A stretch of 64,000 bases of DNA, taken from positions 549,745-613,744 of the forward strand of contig PBUB01000002.1 in NCBI GenBank assembly GCA_002729885.1, in the 5' to 3' direction. The stretch is from Spirochaetaceae bacterium. GTDB taxonomy: Bacteria > Spirochaetota > Leptospiria > Leptospirales > Leptonemataceae. Below are positions 52,271 through 61,792 of the stretch, piece by piece; within the stretch, counting starts at the first letter, position 1; each line of letters starts with the position of its first letter. The notes beneath the pieces are model-generated. The model had not been told where the DNA came from, ran no database searches, and saw nothing but the letters and a program-made list of their open reading frames with translations. Made by a program: the position numbers and the translations under genes.

Positions 52271-53659
52271 ATGTATGACCTGGTAGTCCTGGGTAGCGGT
52301 CCTGGAGGAGAAGGGGCCGCTATGAAAGGGACCAAAAGTGGTCTCAAGGTTGCGCTGGTAGATTCCAGAAAGGAGCCCGGCGGCAACTGTACCCATCAAG
52401 GAACCATACCTTCCAAAGCATTACGTCAATCCATGCATAATTATGTGGAGTTCAGGCGTAATCCGTTGTTTCGCAGCCATCTGGACCAGTTTACCCTGGA
52501 ACTACCGGATCTTTTATCCAGTGCCCGAAACGTAATTCGTTCTCAATCCGAGATTCGCAAAGATTTCTATGATAGAAACGATGTGGACCGACTTACGGGA
52601 AGGGCCCGTTTTCTGGACGATAATACGGTGCAGGTGGAGTCAGATGATCGCACGCCGCGAAGGATCCAGGGGAAGAATTTTGTAATCGCTACCGGTTCCA
52701 GGCCGTACAGGCCATCCAATCTGGATTTTTCGCATCCTTTAATCCGCGATAGCGATACCATACTTGAACTGGAGCGAACGCCCCGAACCATTACAATATA
52801 CGGTGCCGGAGTGATTGGCTGCGAATACGGTTCGATTTTTCGCAATATGGGAATGAAGGTTAATCTGGTAAATACCAGGGATAAGCTACTTTCCTTTCTG
52901 GACGATGAAATCATTGATGCTTTGAGTTACCATCTAAGACAGCAAGGAGTTTTGATTCGTCACAACGAGGAGTTCGATAGTCTGCAGGCGGATCAGGACT
53001 CTGTAAATTTGAAGCTTAAATCCGGAAAGGAAATCCGTTCCGATTTATTATTCTGGGCCAATGGAAGGAGTGGAAACACCGGTGATATGGGCCTGGAAGA
53101 TCTGGGAATCCAAATCGACCATCGCGGATATATCAAAACCAATGAGTATTATTTAACGGCGAAGCCAAACATCTATGCAGTGGGGGACGTAGTGGGCTTT
53201 CCCAGCCTTGCCAGCGCTTCCTACGATCAGGGTAGAGCTGCGGTTTCCCATCTTCTGGGAGAAGATTTACCTCCATTGCTTCCAGAAAAGATTCCTACAG
53301 GAATCTATACCAGTCCTGAGATCAGCTCCCTGGGAAAAACGGAAAGAGAACTTACAGAAGAGAAAATTCCTTACGAGGTTGGACATGCATTCTTCAAAAG
53401 CCTGGCTCGTGCGCAGATCACTGGATATGATGTAGGCATGCTAAAGCTTCTTTTTCACAGAGAGTCCATGGAGATCCTGGGCATTCATTGTTTTGGCTAC
53501 CAGGCTGCCGAGATATTGCATATTGGCCAGGCGATTATGGAACAACCTGGCAAGGGTAACGACGTTCGTTACTTTGTCCACACTACGTTTAACTATCCAA
53601 CCATGGCAGAAGCCTATCGCGTGGCCGCCCTGAACGGACTCAATCGGATTCAGGACTGA
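52271..53659 (+). CDS. sthA: Soluble pyridine nucleotide transhydrogenase (Si-specific NAD(P)+ transhydrogenase)
   Basis: A 462-residue flavoprotein of the disulfide-reductase fold. FAD binding is in [15 protein letters not shown]; the active-site position reads [16 protein letters not shown] with a single Cys instead of the CxxxxC redox pair, which marks SthA rather than a dehydrogenase subunit. The NAD(P) site ([17 protein letters not shown]), the [23 protein letters not shown] loop and the C-terminal interface domain ([17 protein letters not shown]) are present. It balances NADPH and NADH. ATG 52271 follows TAGGGA. Confidence 0.9.
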   Translation: MYDLVVLGSGPGGEGAAMKGTKSGLKVALVDSRKEPGGNCTHQGTIPSKALRQSMHNYVEFRRNPLFRSHLDQFTLELPDLLSSARNVIRSQSEIRKDFYDRNDVDRLTGRARFLDDNTVQVESDDRTPRRIQGKNFVIATGSRPYRPSNLDFSHPLIRDSDTILELERTPRTITIYGAGVIGCEYGSIFRNMGMKVNLVNTRDKLLSFLDDEIIDALSYHLRQQGVLIRHNEEFDSLQADQDSVNLKLKSGKEIRSDLLFWANGRSGNTGDMGLEDLGIQIDHRGYIKTNEYYLTAKPNIYAVGDVVGFPSLASASYDQGRAAVSHLLGEDLPPLLPEKIPTGIYTSPEISSLGKTERELTEEKIPYEVGHAFFKSLARAQITGYDVGMLKLLFHRESMEILGIHCFGYQAAEILHIGQAIMEQPGKGNDVRYFVHTTFNYPTMAEAYRVAALNGLNRIQD

Positions 53660-53663
53660 GACC

Positions 53664-55145
53664 ATGCCTTTATGGCTATCGTTACTCCCAGTAATATTTC
53701 TTATTTCAGGTTTACTCTCTGTTGTATGGCTTACCGGTGAGGATGCAACAGCCGGACCATCGCAGGTCGTACTCATACTCTCCGGATTCTTTGCCGCGTT
53801 GCTTTCGCTCCTTTACTCCTGGCACAGAAATCGTTCGCAGCCATCCGAGCCACATTCGCATCCTGTCTCTCTATCCGAAAGTTGGAGAAAGCTGGAAAAC
53901 AGTATTCTTAGCACCATCACAGAGGTATTGCCTGCAATTTTGATTCTTCTACTGATTGGAGCATTGATCGGTGTCTGGATTCTTTCCGGAATCGTTCCTG
54001 CTCTCATCGTCTGGGGCATCGCACTTCTGAATCCTTCTGTTTTCTTTTTTACTGCCTGTATACTGGCTGCTCTGGTCTCTCTCGTTACCGGAAGCTCCTG
54101 GTCCACAGCCGGCACAGTAGGCGTGGCGCTGATCGGAGTGGGTCAGGCTCTTGGTATGGATCCTGCGATAACCGCCGGTGCTGTGGTATCCGGTGCTTAT
54201 TTCGGTGATAAGATGTCTCCGTTTTCAGAAACGACGAATCTGGCTGCTTCCATGGCCGGCGTGGATCTATTCGCACATATTCGCCATATGATGTTTACTA
54301 CGGCGCCTGCACTCTTGATCAGCCTGGTGGTTTTCCTTTTTCTGGGTCATTCGGATGAGGGAGTCAACGCGGAGAATCTGCAGAAGACCGTAGATTCGCT
54401 GAATGGTGTATTCTGGATTCATCCCACATTGCTTTTGGTCCCTGCCATTACTTTCTTTATGATCTATAAGAAGGTACCGGCTATTCCAGCTATACTGACA
54501 GGCTCTATATTGGGCTCGATTATCGCAGCCCTGTTTCAGAGACCAGCCCTGGGCTGGATGGAACAGGAAGGGATGGTTTCTGCAATTCTAGCAGCTGCAA
54601 GCAATGGACCTGGTTTTCGCACGGGCAATGAGGTAGTGGATCAGCTGATCAATCGTGGCGGTATGAGTTCCATGCTGGGAACTATCTGGTTGATTCTTTC
54701 TGCAATGTTTTTCGCCGGTGTAATGGAAGGGGCCGGTATGATTCAATCCATTGCCAGCGCAGTACTAAGCCGAATAAAATCCGTGGGTGGCCTTGTAACG
54801 GGAACCATCCTGGGCGGAATTTTTGCCAATGTTGTTACGTCAGAACAGTATCTCTCTATAGTAGTGAATGGTCGATTCTTTCGCGAAGCGTACCAGAGTC
54901 GTAACGTTTCTGCCCTCACTCTTTCAAGGAGCCTGGAGGATAGCGGAACCCTTACATCCGCCCTGGTACCATGGAATACCTGCGGAGCATTTATGGCTGC
55001 TACCTTGCAGACCCCGGTTCTACTGTACGCTCCCTTTGCACTTCTAAACTGGATTACTCCCATCATTGCACTTATCTATGCCTGGACCGGCCGATTTCTG
55101 GGACCGACACCGGAAAAGAAACAAACAGAAGCTCCTTCGCAATAG
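53664..55145 (+). CDS. nhaC: NhaC-family Na+/H+ antiporter
   Basis: A 493-residue protein with about 11-12 helices. Marks of NhaC are SLVTGSSWSTAGTVGVALIGVG, AGAVVSGAYFGDKMSPFSETTNLA (Asp and Ser likely in ion binding) and TSEQYLSIVVNGRFFREAY. A soluble loop at residues 48-75 is His/Ser-rich. It begins four bases after the sthA stop, so they share a transcript. It exchanges Na+ for protons across the inner membrane; the V-ATPase genes 2 kb downstream are separate. Confidence 0.9.
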   Translation: MPLWLSLLPVIFLISGLLSVVWLTGEDATAGPSQVVLILSGFFAALLSLLYSWHRNRSQPSEPHSHPVSLSESWRKLENSILSTITEVLPAILILLLIGALIGVWILSGIVPALIVWGIALLNPSVFFFTACILAALVSLVTGSSWSTAGTVGVALIGVGQALGMDPAITAGAVVSGAYFGDKMSPFSETTNLAASMAGVDLFAHIRHMMFTTAPALLISLVVFLFLGHSDEGVNAENLQKTVDSLNGVFWIHPTLLLVPAITFFMIYKKVPAIPAILTGSILGSIIAALFQRPALGWMEQEGMVSAILAAASNGPGFRTGNEVVDQLINRGGMSSMLGTIWLILSAMFFAGVMEGAGMIQSIASAVLSRIKSVGGLVTGTILGGIFANVVTSEQYLSIVVNGRFFREAYQSRNVSALTLSRSLEDSGTLTSALVPWNTCGAFMAATLQTPVLLYAPFALLNWITPIIALIYAWTGRFLGPTPEKKQTEAPSQ

Positions 55146-55224
55146 AAAAACCTGCATCCCTGGAGTTTTTCAGTTGCATGGTTTCCCAATAACGTTATTC
55201 TTCTGAACGCGAAAGGGGGAAGCT

Positions 55225-56010
55225 ATGTTCTTTTTGATATCTGGAAAAAAGGCGACCAGAGGTTTGCGAAATCTCTGTGGCCTGGCTGCCGCAACTCTGA
55301 TGCTGATCGCCACCGGTCCAATCCAGGCCGATGGCTTTCAGGTGGGAACTCCGGTAAAATGTAAATGGCAGAAGGTGGGCAACTATTATACAGGCAAGAT
55401 CGCACGAAGGAATGGGAACTCGGTCTTTATTCAGTATGATGATGGAGATACAGAAACCACCGAGATTCAGTACTGTAAACTGATCGATCCCAATCAGGCT
55501 AATAAGAAGCCCGCCCCTGTCACGAATCAGACGGGCCCCGGTAGCATTCAAAAGCTGGAAGCTCGCTCCAGCGGCTCGGATAACTGGAAAGACTGGTCGA
55601 TCCGCCTATCCGGCGGCAGTGGCCGACTTACTGCAAATGGAACAGGCCAGCATATGACCTGGAACATTGAGCTGCCCGGCCAGGATGTGAAGGTTCTGAC
55701 CTGTATCCAGGGATCCCAGTGGTGGACTAAATGGCAGTATCGATACGGTGGTAACCAGCTAATCGCGGAGGCATCTTCGCTTACGGAATGGAAGATAGAT
55801 TCCACATACAATCGACTTAAAGTGCGCACTCGCTGGAGCGGCGATACCGACGAATGGATTATTTCCGGAAAGAAAGGTGAGATAAAAGTAAATCGCAGAG
55901 GTGGTTCATGGCCCAGCTGGGAGATCCAGGATAACATGCCCGGTGAAGATTTCCATATGAAAATGGCGGCCATCTTCGCTATTATCGTGGCTACAGAAAT
56001 GCCTCATTAG
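55225..56010 (+). CDS. Exported protein with N-terminal Tudor-like domain
   Basis: A 261-residue protein with a signal peptide (LCGLAAATLMLIATGPIQA). A strong AAGGGGGAAG lies before ATG 55225. Residues 40-90 (GTPVKCKWQKVGNYYTGKI, VFIQYDDGDTETTEIQYCKL) follow the Tudor/agenet beta-barrel pattern, usually intracellular. Residues about 118-261 are a Trp-rich beta domain (RLSGGSGRLTANGTGQ, WTKWQYRYGGNQLIAEA, WPSWEIQDNMPGEDFHMKMA) ending in a hydrophobic helix, resembling tubby/LURP-one-like folds. Function unknown; the pairing is unusual. Confidence 0.7.
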   Translation: MFFLISGKKATRGLRNLCGLAAATLMLIATGPIQADGFQVGTPVKCKWQKVGNYYTGKIARRNGNSVFIQYDDGDTETTEIQYCKLIDPNQANKKPAPVTNQTGPGSIQKLEARSSGSDNWKDWSIRLSGGSGRLTANGTGQHMTWNIELPGQDVKVLTCIQGSQWWTKWQYRYGGNQLIAEASSLTEWKIDSTYNRLKVRTRWSGDTDEWIISGKKGEIKVNRRGGSWPSWEIQDNMPGEDFHMKMAAIFAIIVATEMPH

Positions 56011-56056
56011 AAATGGGAATGTCTCTGGAAATGAACTGACTGTATAGCCCGGTGTG

Positions 56057-56986
56057 ATGGCCTGGGTAATGCATCCATTTTGTTATTCCATTACCAATCC
56101 GAAGACCCGGATTTTCTTGCCGGGTCTTCGAAGAATCCTATCCATTGTTGGCTTTTCAATCGCCTGTTTGTCCATGTTTATGCTTTCCTTTTGCTCCGGC
56201 CCGGAGGCCAGGGAGGATGGATTTTCAGAATGTCCGGAGGATATTCCTGCGGACATGGCCTGCATTCCTGGAGGCTCATTTATTTACGGCAGCGATAATC
56301 CAGAATGGAAAGATGAGCATCCGAAAGCTAAAGTAGAGGTGTCAACATTTCTGATAGATCGCCGGGAAGTGACCACGGCCGAGTATCAGAAATGCACGAA
56401 AGCCGGGGCCTGCAAAAAGGTTATCTCCAACTATCTTCATATGCGGGATGCGGAGATGCCTCAGGTGAAGGTGAGCTGGTATGATGCCCGAAAGTACTGC
56501 CAGTGGAAGAATAAGAGATTACCTACAGAAGCGGAATTTGAAAAGGCCAGTCGCGGACCGGATGGAAATATCTATCCCTGGGGTGATGCGAAGGCAACCT
56601 GTGAGCTTGCAGTTATCAAAGAGAATGGCATTCGTGGCTGCTCGCCGGACCATCAGCCCACCGGTGGACCTGAGAAACCCGGAACTCGTCCCGCAGGCAT
56701 TTATGGACTCTATGACATGGCCGGCAATGTGCACGAATGGGTTTCGGACTGGTATGAGCCCGTGCGACAAAAATGTGGCCAGAACTGCCTGGGAAAGGAT
56801 CCGCAGGGACCCTGTTCTGGTAAGGATCAATGTAGCGGTTACTCGGAAAAGGTGGTAAAAGGCGGCTCCTGGTACTGGGACTGGGATTGGGCCCGAGCGG
56901 CCAAACGTAGAGCCTACAGGCCGGATAATAGCCCTCCTCACCATTTTGGCTTTCGATGCGCCAGAAGCGTTTCCAGTGAGCCCTGA
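56057..56986 (+). CDS. SUMF1/formylglycine-generating-enzyme-like lipoprotein
   Basis: A 309-residue protein with a long signal region and lipobox near FMLSFC. The start is unsure (GTG 56054, ATG 56057 or 56069). The FGE-sulfatase domain spans about 65-305: MACIPGGSFIYGS, FLIDRREVTTAEYQKC, WYDARKYCQWKNKRLPTEAEFEKASRG, GLYDMAGNVHEWVSDWY and GGSWYWDWDWARAAKRRAYRPD, ending HFGFRCARS. A Cys-rich insertion (KCGQNCLGKDPQGPCSGKDQC) is notable. True FGE activates sulfatases by oxidising a Cys; many bacterial lipoprotein relatives have other or no catalytic roles. Confidence 0.85.
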   Translation: MAWVMHPFCYSITNPKTRIFLPGLRRILSIVGFSIACLSMFMLSFCSGPEAREDGFSECPEDIPADMACIPGGSFIYGSDNPEWKDEHPKAKVEVSTFLIDRREVTTAEYQKCTKAGACKKVISNYLHMRDAEMPQVKVSWYDARKYCQWKNKRLPTEAEFEKASRGPDGNIYPWGDAKATCELAVIKENGIRGCSPDHQPTGGPEKPGTRPAGIYGLYDMAGNVHEWVSDWYEPVRQKCGQNCLGKDPQGPCSGKDQCSGYSEKVVKGGSWYWDWDWARAAKRRAYRPDNSPPHHFGFRCARSVSSEP

Positions 56987-57001
56987 CGTTGTTGAGATTT
57001 T

Positions 57002-57020
57002 AAATCATTCTAAATGATTT
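57002..57020. promoter_or_regulatory. Perfect inverted repeat upstream of the V-ATPase operon
   Basis: AAATCATT, three-base centre CTA, AATGATTT: 8+3+8 bases with full symmetry, 86 bases before the atpE start. The 19-base length and AT-rich arms recall Fur-family or other dimeric-regulator operators; a fur gene is in the window. Purely pattern-based. Confidence 0.4.
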
Positions 57021-57027
57021 GTGTTCA

Positions 57028-57062
57028 TTGAAAATCTCGACTGAAAAAGTCGAGGTTTTCAA
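57028..57062. terminator. Long near-perfect hairpin between SUMF1 and the V-ATPase operon
   Basis: TTGAAAAtCTCGACT, loop GAAAA, AGTCGAGgTTTTCAA: 15-base arms with one mismatch. The inner stem CTCGACT/AGTCGAG followed by GTTTTC fits a rho-independent terminator, readable in both directions. It ends 43 bases before the atpE start, so it could instead act as an attenuator in the V-ATPase leader. Confidence 0.6.
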
Positions 57063-57105
57063 AATCGCTTGCCCACCTGATGCCGGTTTTGCGGATTGGA
57101 AGAAG

Positions 57106-57723
57106 ATGGAACAGAACCTGGATACCCTTGTAAACCGAATCTATGAGGACGGGCTCCAGAAAGCCAGAAAGGAAGCTCAGGAGATTACTTCTGAGGCGAA
57201 CAAGAAAGCCGAAGAAATTCTGAGCGAAGCCAGACGAGAAGCAGAATCCATTCGTCAGAAGGCACAGTCAGATGCCGATTATCTCAAGCAGTCCACGGAA
57301 TCTGAACTGAAACTGGCCTCCACTCAGGCTTTTAGCCGACTTAGAAATCAAATCATATCTATTCTCTCGGAAAAGGTGCTTTCCGAGCCAGTTAAAGAAG
57401 CGGCACTGAAGCCAGAGTTTATACAGGAAATGGTGCTGGAATTGGGCCGGAACTGGAAAGAAGACGGATCTGTTTCGTTGGAACTCACGTTGCCTGAATC
57501 CATGCGAACCCGTGTCGATGAGCAATTCCAGGCTTCGATCAAGAAAGAACTGGATGGATTGAGTCTGGAGTTCTCGGACATAGGCGCGGGTTTTCAGGTT
57601 CAGAAGAAAGGAAGCAGCTTCCAGCTCGATTTCACTGAGGAAGCTCTCAAAGCATTGTTAAAGCCCTATCTGCGAAGAATCACTTTCGAGCGATTCCTTT
57701 CCGATAGCGGAAGCGAGGCATGA
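57106..57723 (+). CDS. atpE: V-type ATPase subunit E
   Basis: A 205-residue peripheral-stalk subunit. From ATG 57106 (GGAAGAAG upstream) the N-terminal half is a long amphipathic coiled coil (NRIYEDGLQKARKEAQEITS and so on), and the C-terminal half is globular and contacts the catalytic head. The upstream open frame from 57019 is rejected. It is the first gene of the operon E, DUF2764, A, B, D, I, the order seen in spirochaetes such as Treponema. It overlaps the next gene by four bases. Confidence 0.88.
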   Translation: MEQNLDTLVNRIYEDGLQKARKEAQEITSEANKKAEEILSEARREAESIRQKAQSDADYLKQSTESELKLASTQAFSRLRNQIISILSEKVLSEPVKEAALKPEFIQEMVLELGRNWKEDGSVSLELTLPESMRTRVDEQFQASIKKELDGLSLEFSDIGAGFQVQKKGSSFQLDFTEEALKALLKPYLRRITFERFLSDSGSEA

Positions 57724-58574
57724 GCGAACGTTATCATTACTTAATCAGCGGCCTTCCGGATCTTTACACAGCGGATCAGGGAGCCGAAAGGGAACTGGAT
57801 CGTATTCAGAGCGAAATCCTTGAGTTGTTGGAAGGCGATGATGCCCGTCAGTTTCAGTATTTGCTGTATCGAAATGATAACAAGAATCTACTTCGTCTGA
57901 TTCGAGATCGACAGGGAATTCAGGATGATTCCCAGATCACCTTCCACCGACCTGCTGCTTTTTCGCATCAGGATCTTGAAGAGGGCATCCTGGGGCTTCT
58001 GGAATTACCCGAATACATGCAGCTCTATCTGGAAGAGATGGATCTGCAAAAGCATCTAACGCTTTTCAGCGAAAACAGATTAATTGAGCTCTACTATGAG
58101 GAAGCTATCTCGAATACCGGACCCTTCCTGTCTGGATACTTTTCTCACAAGCGCGATGTGAAAAACATAATCAGTGCAATCAATGCCAGAAGAGATGGAA
58201 TGGAACTGGCAAATGTTGTTGTAGGGGATACAGATCTAAATCGCCAGCTGATTCAAAGCAATCTACCGGATTTTGGACTTTCGCAGCTCTATCCCTTTAT
58301 TACGGAAGTGCGAGAACTCATAGAGCAAAGACAGCTAAATGATCTGGAGAGAAGAATTGATTCCCTTATTCTGGATTACATTCAGGAAAACTCAATGGGT
58401 CACGAATTCGATGAAGTGGCTGTATTCGCATATTTTCTGGAGCTGAGCCTGGCAAGTCGCTGGCTGGATCGCTCCGTAGACCTGGGTAGAGATCGACTGA
58501 GAGAGATTGTTAAGAAGGTTCTATCCAACTCTGCATTACCTGAACAGGTGCGTGCCGATGAGCTGGCGCTCTGA
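57720..58574 (+). CDS. DUF2764 protein, V-ATPase-associated (subunit C/d-like role)
   Basis: A 284-residue helical protein starting MSERYHYLISGLPDLYTAD, the DUF2764 signature (YhYLvAgLPdL). It always lies between subunits E and A in spirochaete V-ATPase operons and, since no subunit C is present there, is thought to take the place of the central-stalk cap. It has no membrane segment. Its ATG overlaps the atpE stop (ATGA). Confidence 0.85.
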   Translation: MSERYHYLISGLPDLYTADQGAERELDRIQSEILELLEGDDARQFQYLLYRNDNKNLLRLIRDRQGIQDDSQITFHRPAAFSHQDLEEGILGLLELPEYMQLYLEEMDLQKHLTLFSENRLIELYYEEAISNTGPFLSGYFSHKRDVKNIISAINARRDGMELANVVVGDTDLNRQLIQSNLPDFGLSQLYPFITEVRELIEQRQLNDLERRIDSLILDYIQENSMGHEFDEVAVFAYFLELSLASRWLDRSVDLGRDRLREIVKKVLSNSALPEQVRADELAL

Positions 58575-58633
58575 TGTATCTGATGTATAGGGTGAATCGC
58601 AGAAAACAAATGTAACTCCATAGGGAGATAGAA

Positions 58634-60400
58634 ATGACCAGTGGTAAAGTAACAGGCATTATTGCAAATCTGGTGACCATCGAATGCGATGGCCCCGTAG
58701 GGCAGAACGAAATCTGCTACATCCAGCACGGAAATAGCCGCCTTATGGCGGAGGTAATTCGAGTGAATGGTAATGTGGCTCAAGCTCAGGTGTTCGAGTC
58801 TACTCGAGGCGTTCGTCCTGGAATTGATGTAGAGTTCACCGGTCACATGCTGGAAATCGATCTGGGGCCTGGAATCCTTTCGCGTAAATACGATGGTTTG
58901 CAGATGGACCTGGAAAAGGTGGATGGAGTTTTCCTCAAGAGAGGATTCGTGGCCGATTCTCTGGATCCAGAATCCAGCTGGGATTTTAAACCCATTGCGA
59001 AAGCCGGGGATACTGTTAAGGCAGCGGACTGGCTGGGACGAGTCACCGAGAACTGGATTGACCATAAAATTATGGTGCCTTTCTCTTTCAAAGGGCAATG
59101 GAAGATCAAGTCAATCGTAAGCAGCGGTTCTTACAAAATTGATGATACCATCGCGGAGCTGGAAAATGAATCCGGCCAGATCCGTAAAGTATCAATGCGC
59201 CAGAAATGGCCAGTAAAAGTGCCCATTACCCATTTCAATCGAAAACCTCGCCCGTTTCGCCTGATGGAAATGGGAATTCGTTCTATCGATACACTGAATC
59301 CCATGCCAGAGGGTGGTACTGGATTTGTTCCAGGACCCTTCGGATGCGGCAAAACGGTTCTGCAGCATGCCATGAGTAAGAATGCGGCAGCAGATATGAT
59401 TATCATTACTGCCTGCGGCGAGCGTGCGAATGAGGTAGTAGAGATCTTTACTGAGTTTCCGGAGCTGGACGATCCTCGCACAGGACGGAAGCTCATGGAA
59501 CGAACTACCATTATCTGTAATACTTCCAACATGCCGGTAGCTGCCAGGGAGGCATCTGTATATACAGGTATGACCATTGCTGAATACTACAGAAGTATGG
59601 GACTGCGAGTGCTGTTGCTGGCGGATTCTACATCAAGATGGGCCCAGGCTTTGCGCGAAATGTCCAATCGCCTGGAAGAATTGCCTGGTCCGGATGCATT
59701 TCCAATGGACCTTTCAGCAATTATTTCCAACTTCTATGCCCGGGCCGGGTACGTTGAATTAAATAATGGAGAGACAGGATCCATCACTTTCGTAGGGACC
59801 GTATCTCCTGCCGGTGGTAACCTGAAGGAGCCAGTGACCGAGAGTACCCGTAAAGCGGCTCGCTGCTTTTATGCCCTGGCACAGAAACGAGCGGATTCCA
59901 AAAGATATCCGGCCATCGACCCACTGGATTCCTACTCGAAGTATCTGGAGTATCCGGAGTTTAGAGAATACCTGGATACCAATGTTCAGAAAGGCTGGTC
60001 AGAAATCGTAGATGAGGCCAGGGATATACTTCGTCGCGGTATGGAAGCGGCAGACCAGATCAGCATTCTGGGAGATGATTCGGTTCCCATCGAATACCAT
60101 GAGATTTACTGGAAAGGCGAACTAATCGACTTTGTAATTCTACAGCAGGATGCCTTCGACGATATAGATGCGAACACTCCTCTGGAGCGACAGAAGTACA
60201 TGCTGAATCTGGTAATGGATATCTGCAAGAAGCACTTCTCTTTTGGTCACTATGAAGAGGTTGGAGGATTCTTTAAACAGCTCATCAACGTAATGAAACA
60301 GATGAACTACAGCGAATACGAATCCGACGGATTTAATCGCTATAGAAAGGAGCTGGACGGTCTCATTCAGAAGTCCGCGGCGAAGGCGGCAGCCTCCTGA
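58634..60400 (+). CDS. atpA: V-type ATPase catalytic subunit A
   Basis: A 588-residue catalytic ATPase subunit. Walker A is PGPFGCGKTVLQHAMSK, the catalytic Glu is in CGERANEVVEIF, Walker B is VLLLADSTSRWAQALRE, and the non-homologous insert characteristic of A/V-type A subunits is found in residues about 115-190 (VFLKRGFVADSLDPESSWDF). Length equals the family norm (580-600). GGGAG precedes the ATG. Confidence 0.97.
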   Translation: MTSGKVTGIIANLVTIECDGPVGQNEICYIQHGNSRLMAEVIRVNGNVAQAQVFESTRGVRPGIDVEFTGHMLEIDLGPGILSRKYDGLQMDLEKVDGVFLKRGFVADSLDPESSWDFKPIAKAGDTVKAADWLGRVTENWIDHKIMVPFSFKGQWKIKSIVSSGSYKIDDTIAELENESGQIRKVSMRQKWPVKVPITHFNRKPRPFRLMEMGIRSIDTLNPMPEGGTGFVPGPFGCGKTVLQHAMSKNAAADMIIITACGERANEVVEIFTEFPELDDPRTGRKLMERTTIICNTSNMPVAAREASVYTGMTIAEYYRSMGLRVLLLADSTSRWAQALREMSNRLEELPGPDAFPMDLSAIISNFYARAGYVELNNGETGSITFVGTVSPAGGNLKEPVTESTRKAARCFYALAQKRADSKRYPAIDPLDSYSKYLEYPEFREYLDTNVQKGWSEIVDEARDILRRGMEAADQISILGDDSVPIEYHEIYWKGELIDFVILQQDAFDDIDANTPLERQKYMLNLVMDICKKHFSFGHYEEVGGFFKQLINVMKQMNYSEYESDGFNRYRKELDGLIQKSAAKAAAS

Positions 60401-60469
60401 TCGCCATAGAATAGAGACCGGACTATAGAACAGCCGCAATCGCATAGCCAGAACAAACCAGGACAGATT

Positions 60470-61792
60470 ATGGAAACCACTGCATTTCAAAAGGTATATA
60501 AACAATTGAGCGCCATTACGAAGGCCACCGTAACCCTGGAAGCGACAGGAGTGGGAAACGAAGAAATGGCTTTCGTGGATGACCGGCCAGCGCAGGTGGT
60601 GAAGGTGCAGGGAAACCGGGTTACGTTGCAAGTGTTCTCGGGTACAGAAGGCATTGCTACCGATGCGAAAGTAATCTTCACCGGAAAGTCGCCCACCCTC
60701 AAGGTTGGTCCTCACCTGGCCGGACGGTATTTTAATGCTTACGGGGCGCCCATCGATGGGGGACCGGACATTGAAGGCAAAGAAGTGGAAATCGGCGGAC
60801 CCACTGTAAATCCTGTGCGAAGAGAGCAGCCATCCGAGTTAATTGCCACAGGGATAGCCGGTATCGACCTGAACAATACCCTGGTAACCGGTCAAAAGAT
60901 TCCTTTCTTTGCGGATCCGGATCAACCCTATAACCAGGTCATGGCCGATGTGGCACTGAGAGCCCAGGCAGACAAGATTATTCTGGGTGGTATGGGCCTT
61001 TCCAACGATGACTTCCTGTACTATAGAAGCGTTTTTGACAATGCAGGTGTGCAGCATAAGATTATCTCGTTTATCAATACAACGGATAATCCTCCTGTAG
61101 AGCGATTGCTGGTGCCGGATATGTGTCTGAGTGCAGCGGAATATTTCGCCACCAAGCATAATGAAAAGGTTCTGGTTCTTTTAACAGACATGACACTTTT
61201 CGCGGATGCTCTGGCCATTGTATCCAACAAGATGGATCAGATACCTTCCAAAGATTCCATGCCAGGTTCTCTGTACAGTGACCTGGCGCGAATCTACGAA
61301 AAAGCGGCTCAGTTTCCGGACGGTGGCTCCATCACCATTATTGCTGTTACCACGCTAAATGAAGGGGATATAACCCATGCGATTCCTGATAACACAGGCT
61401 ATATTACAGAAGGACAACTTTTTCTTCGCCGGGATACCACAGTAGGAAAAGTGATTGTTGACCCATTTCGCTCCCTGTCGCGACTGAAGCAGATCGTAAT
61501 TGGAAAGAAAACCAGAGAAGATCATCCCCAGGTTATGAACAGTCTTGTGCGCCTGTTTTCGGATGCAGCCAGCGCAAGAACCAAAAAGGAAAACGGATTT
61601 GATCTAACCAACTACGATACCAGGGCGCTGAAATTCGCAGAGGATTATTCCCGTTCTCTGCTGGCTGTAGATATCAATATTGATACCAATGCAATGCTGG
61701 ACCGTGGCTGGGAACTCATGGGCAAACACTTCAAGAAATCCGAGATCGGTATCAAAGACGAACTTGTGGAGAAATACTGGGTAGAACGGTGA
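60470..61792 (+). CDS. atpB: V-type ATPase regulatory subunit B
   Basis: A 440-residue non-catalytic nucleotide-binding subunit. The family elements KVQGNRVTLQVFSGTEGI, DGGPDIEGKEVEIGGPTVNPVRRE, GQKIPFFADPDQPYNQ, VLVLLTDMTLFADALAIVSN and PGSLYSDLARIYEKAAQ are present, and the Walker A Lys is missing as expected. Overlaps atpD by four bases. Confidence 0.96.
   Translation: METTAFQKVYKQLSAITKATVTLEATGVGNEEMAFVDDRPAQVVKVQGNRVTLQVFSGTEGIATDAKVIFTGKSPTLKVGPHLAGRYFNAYGAPIDGGPDIEGKEVEIGGPTVNPVRREQPSELIATGIAGIDLNNTLVTGQKIPFFADPDQPYNQVMADVALRAQADKIILGGMGLSNDDFLYYRSVFDNAGVQHKIISFINTTDNPPVERLLVPDMCLSAAEYFATKHNEKVLVLLTDMTLFADALAIVSNKMDQIPSKDSMPGSLYSDLARIYEKAAQFPDGGSITIIAVTTLNEGDITHAIPDNTGYITEGQLFLRRDTTVGKVIVDPFRSLSRLKQIVIGKKTREDHPQVMNSLVRLFSDAASARTKKENGFDLTNYDTRALKFAEDYSRSLLAVDINIDTNAMLDRGWELMGKHFKKSEIGIKDELVEKYWVER

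Noticed and set aside
60140..60715. 191-codon minus-strand frame across the atpA-atpB junction
   Set aside because: It crosses two certain genes and their spacer on the opposite strand; no ribosome site or family match.
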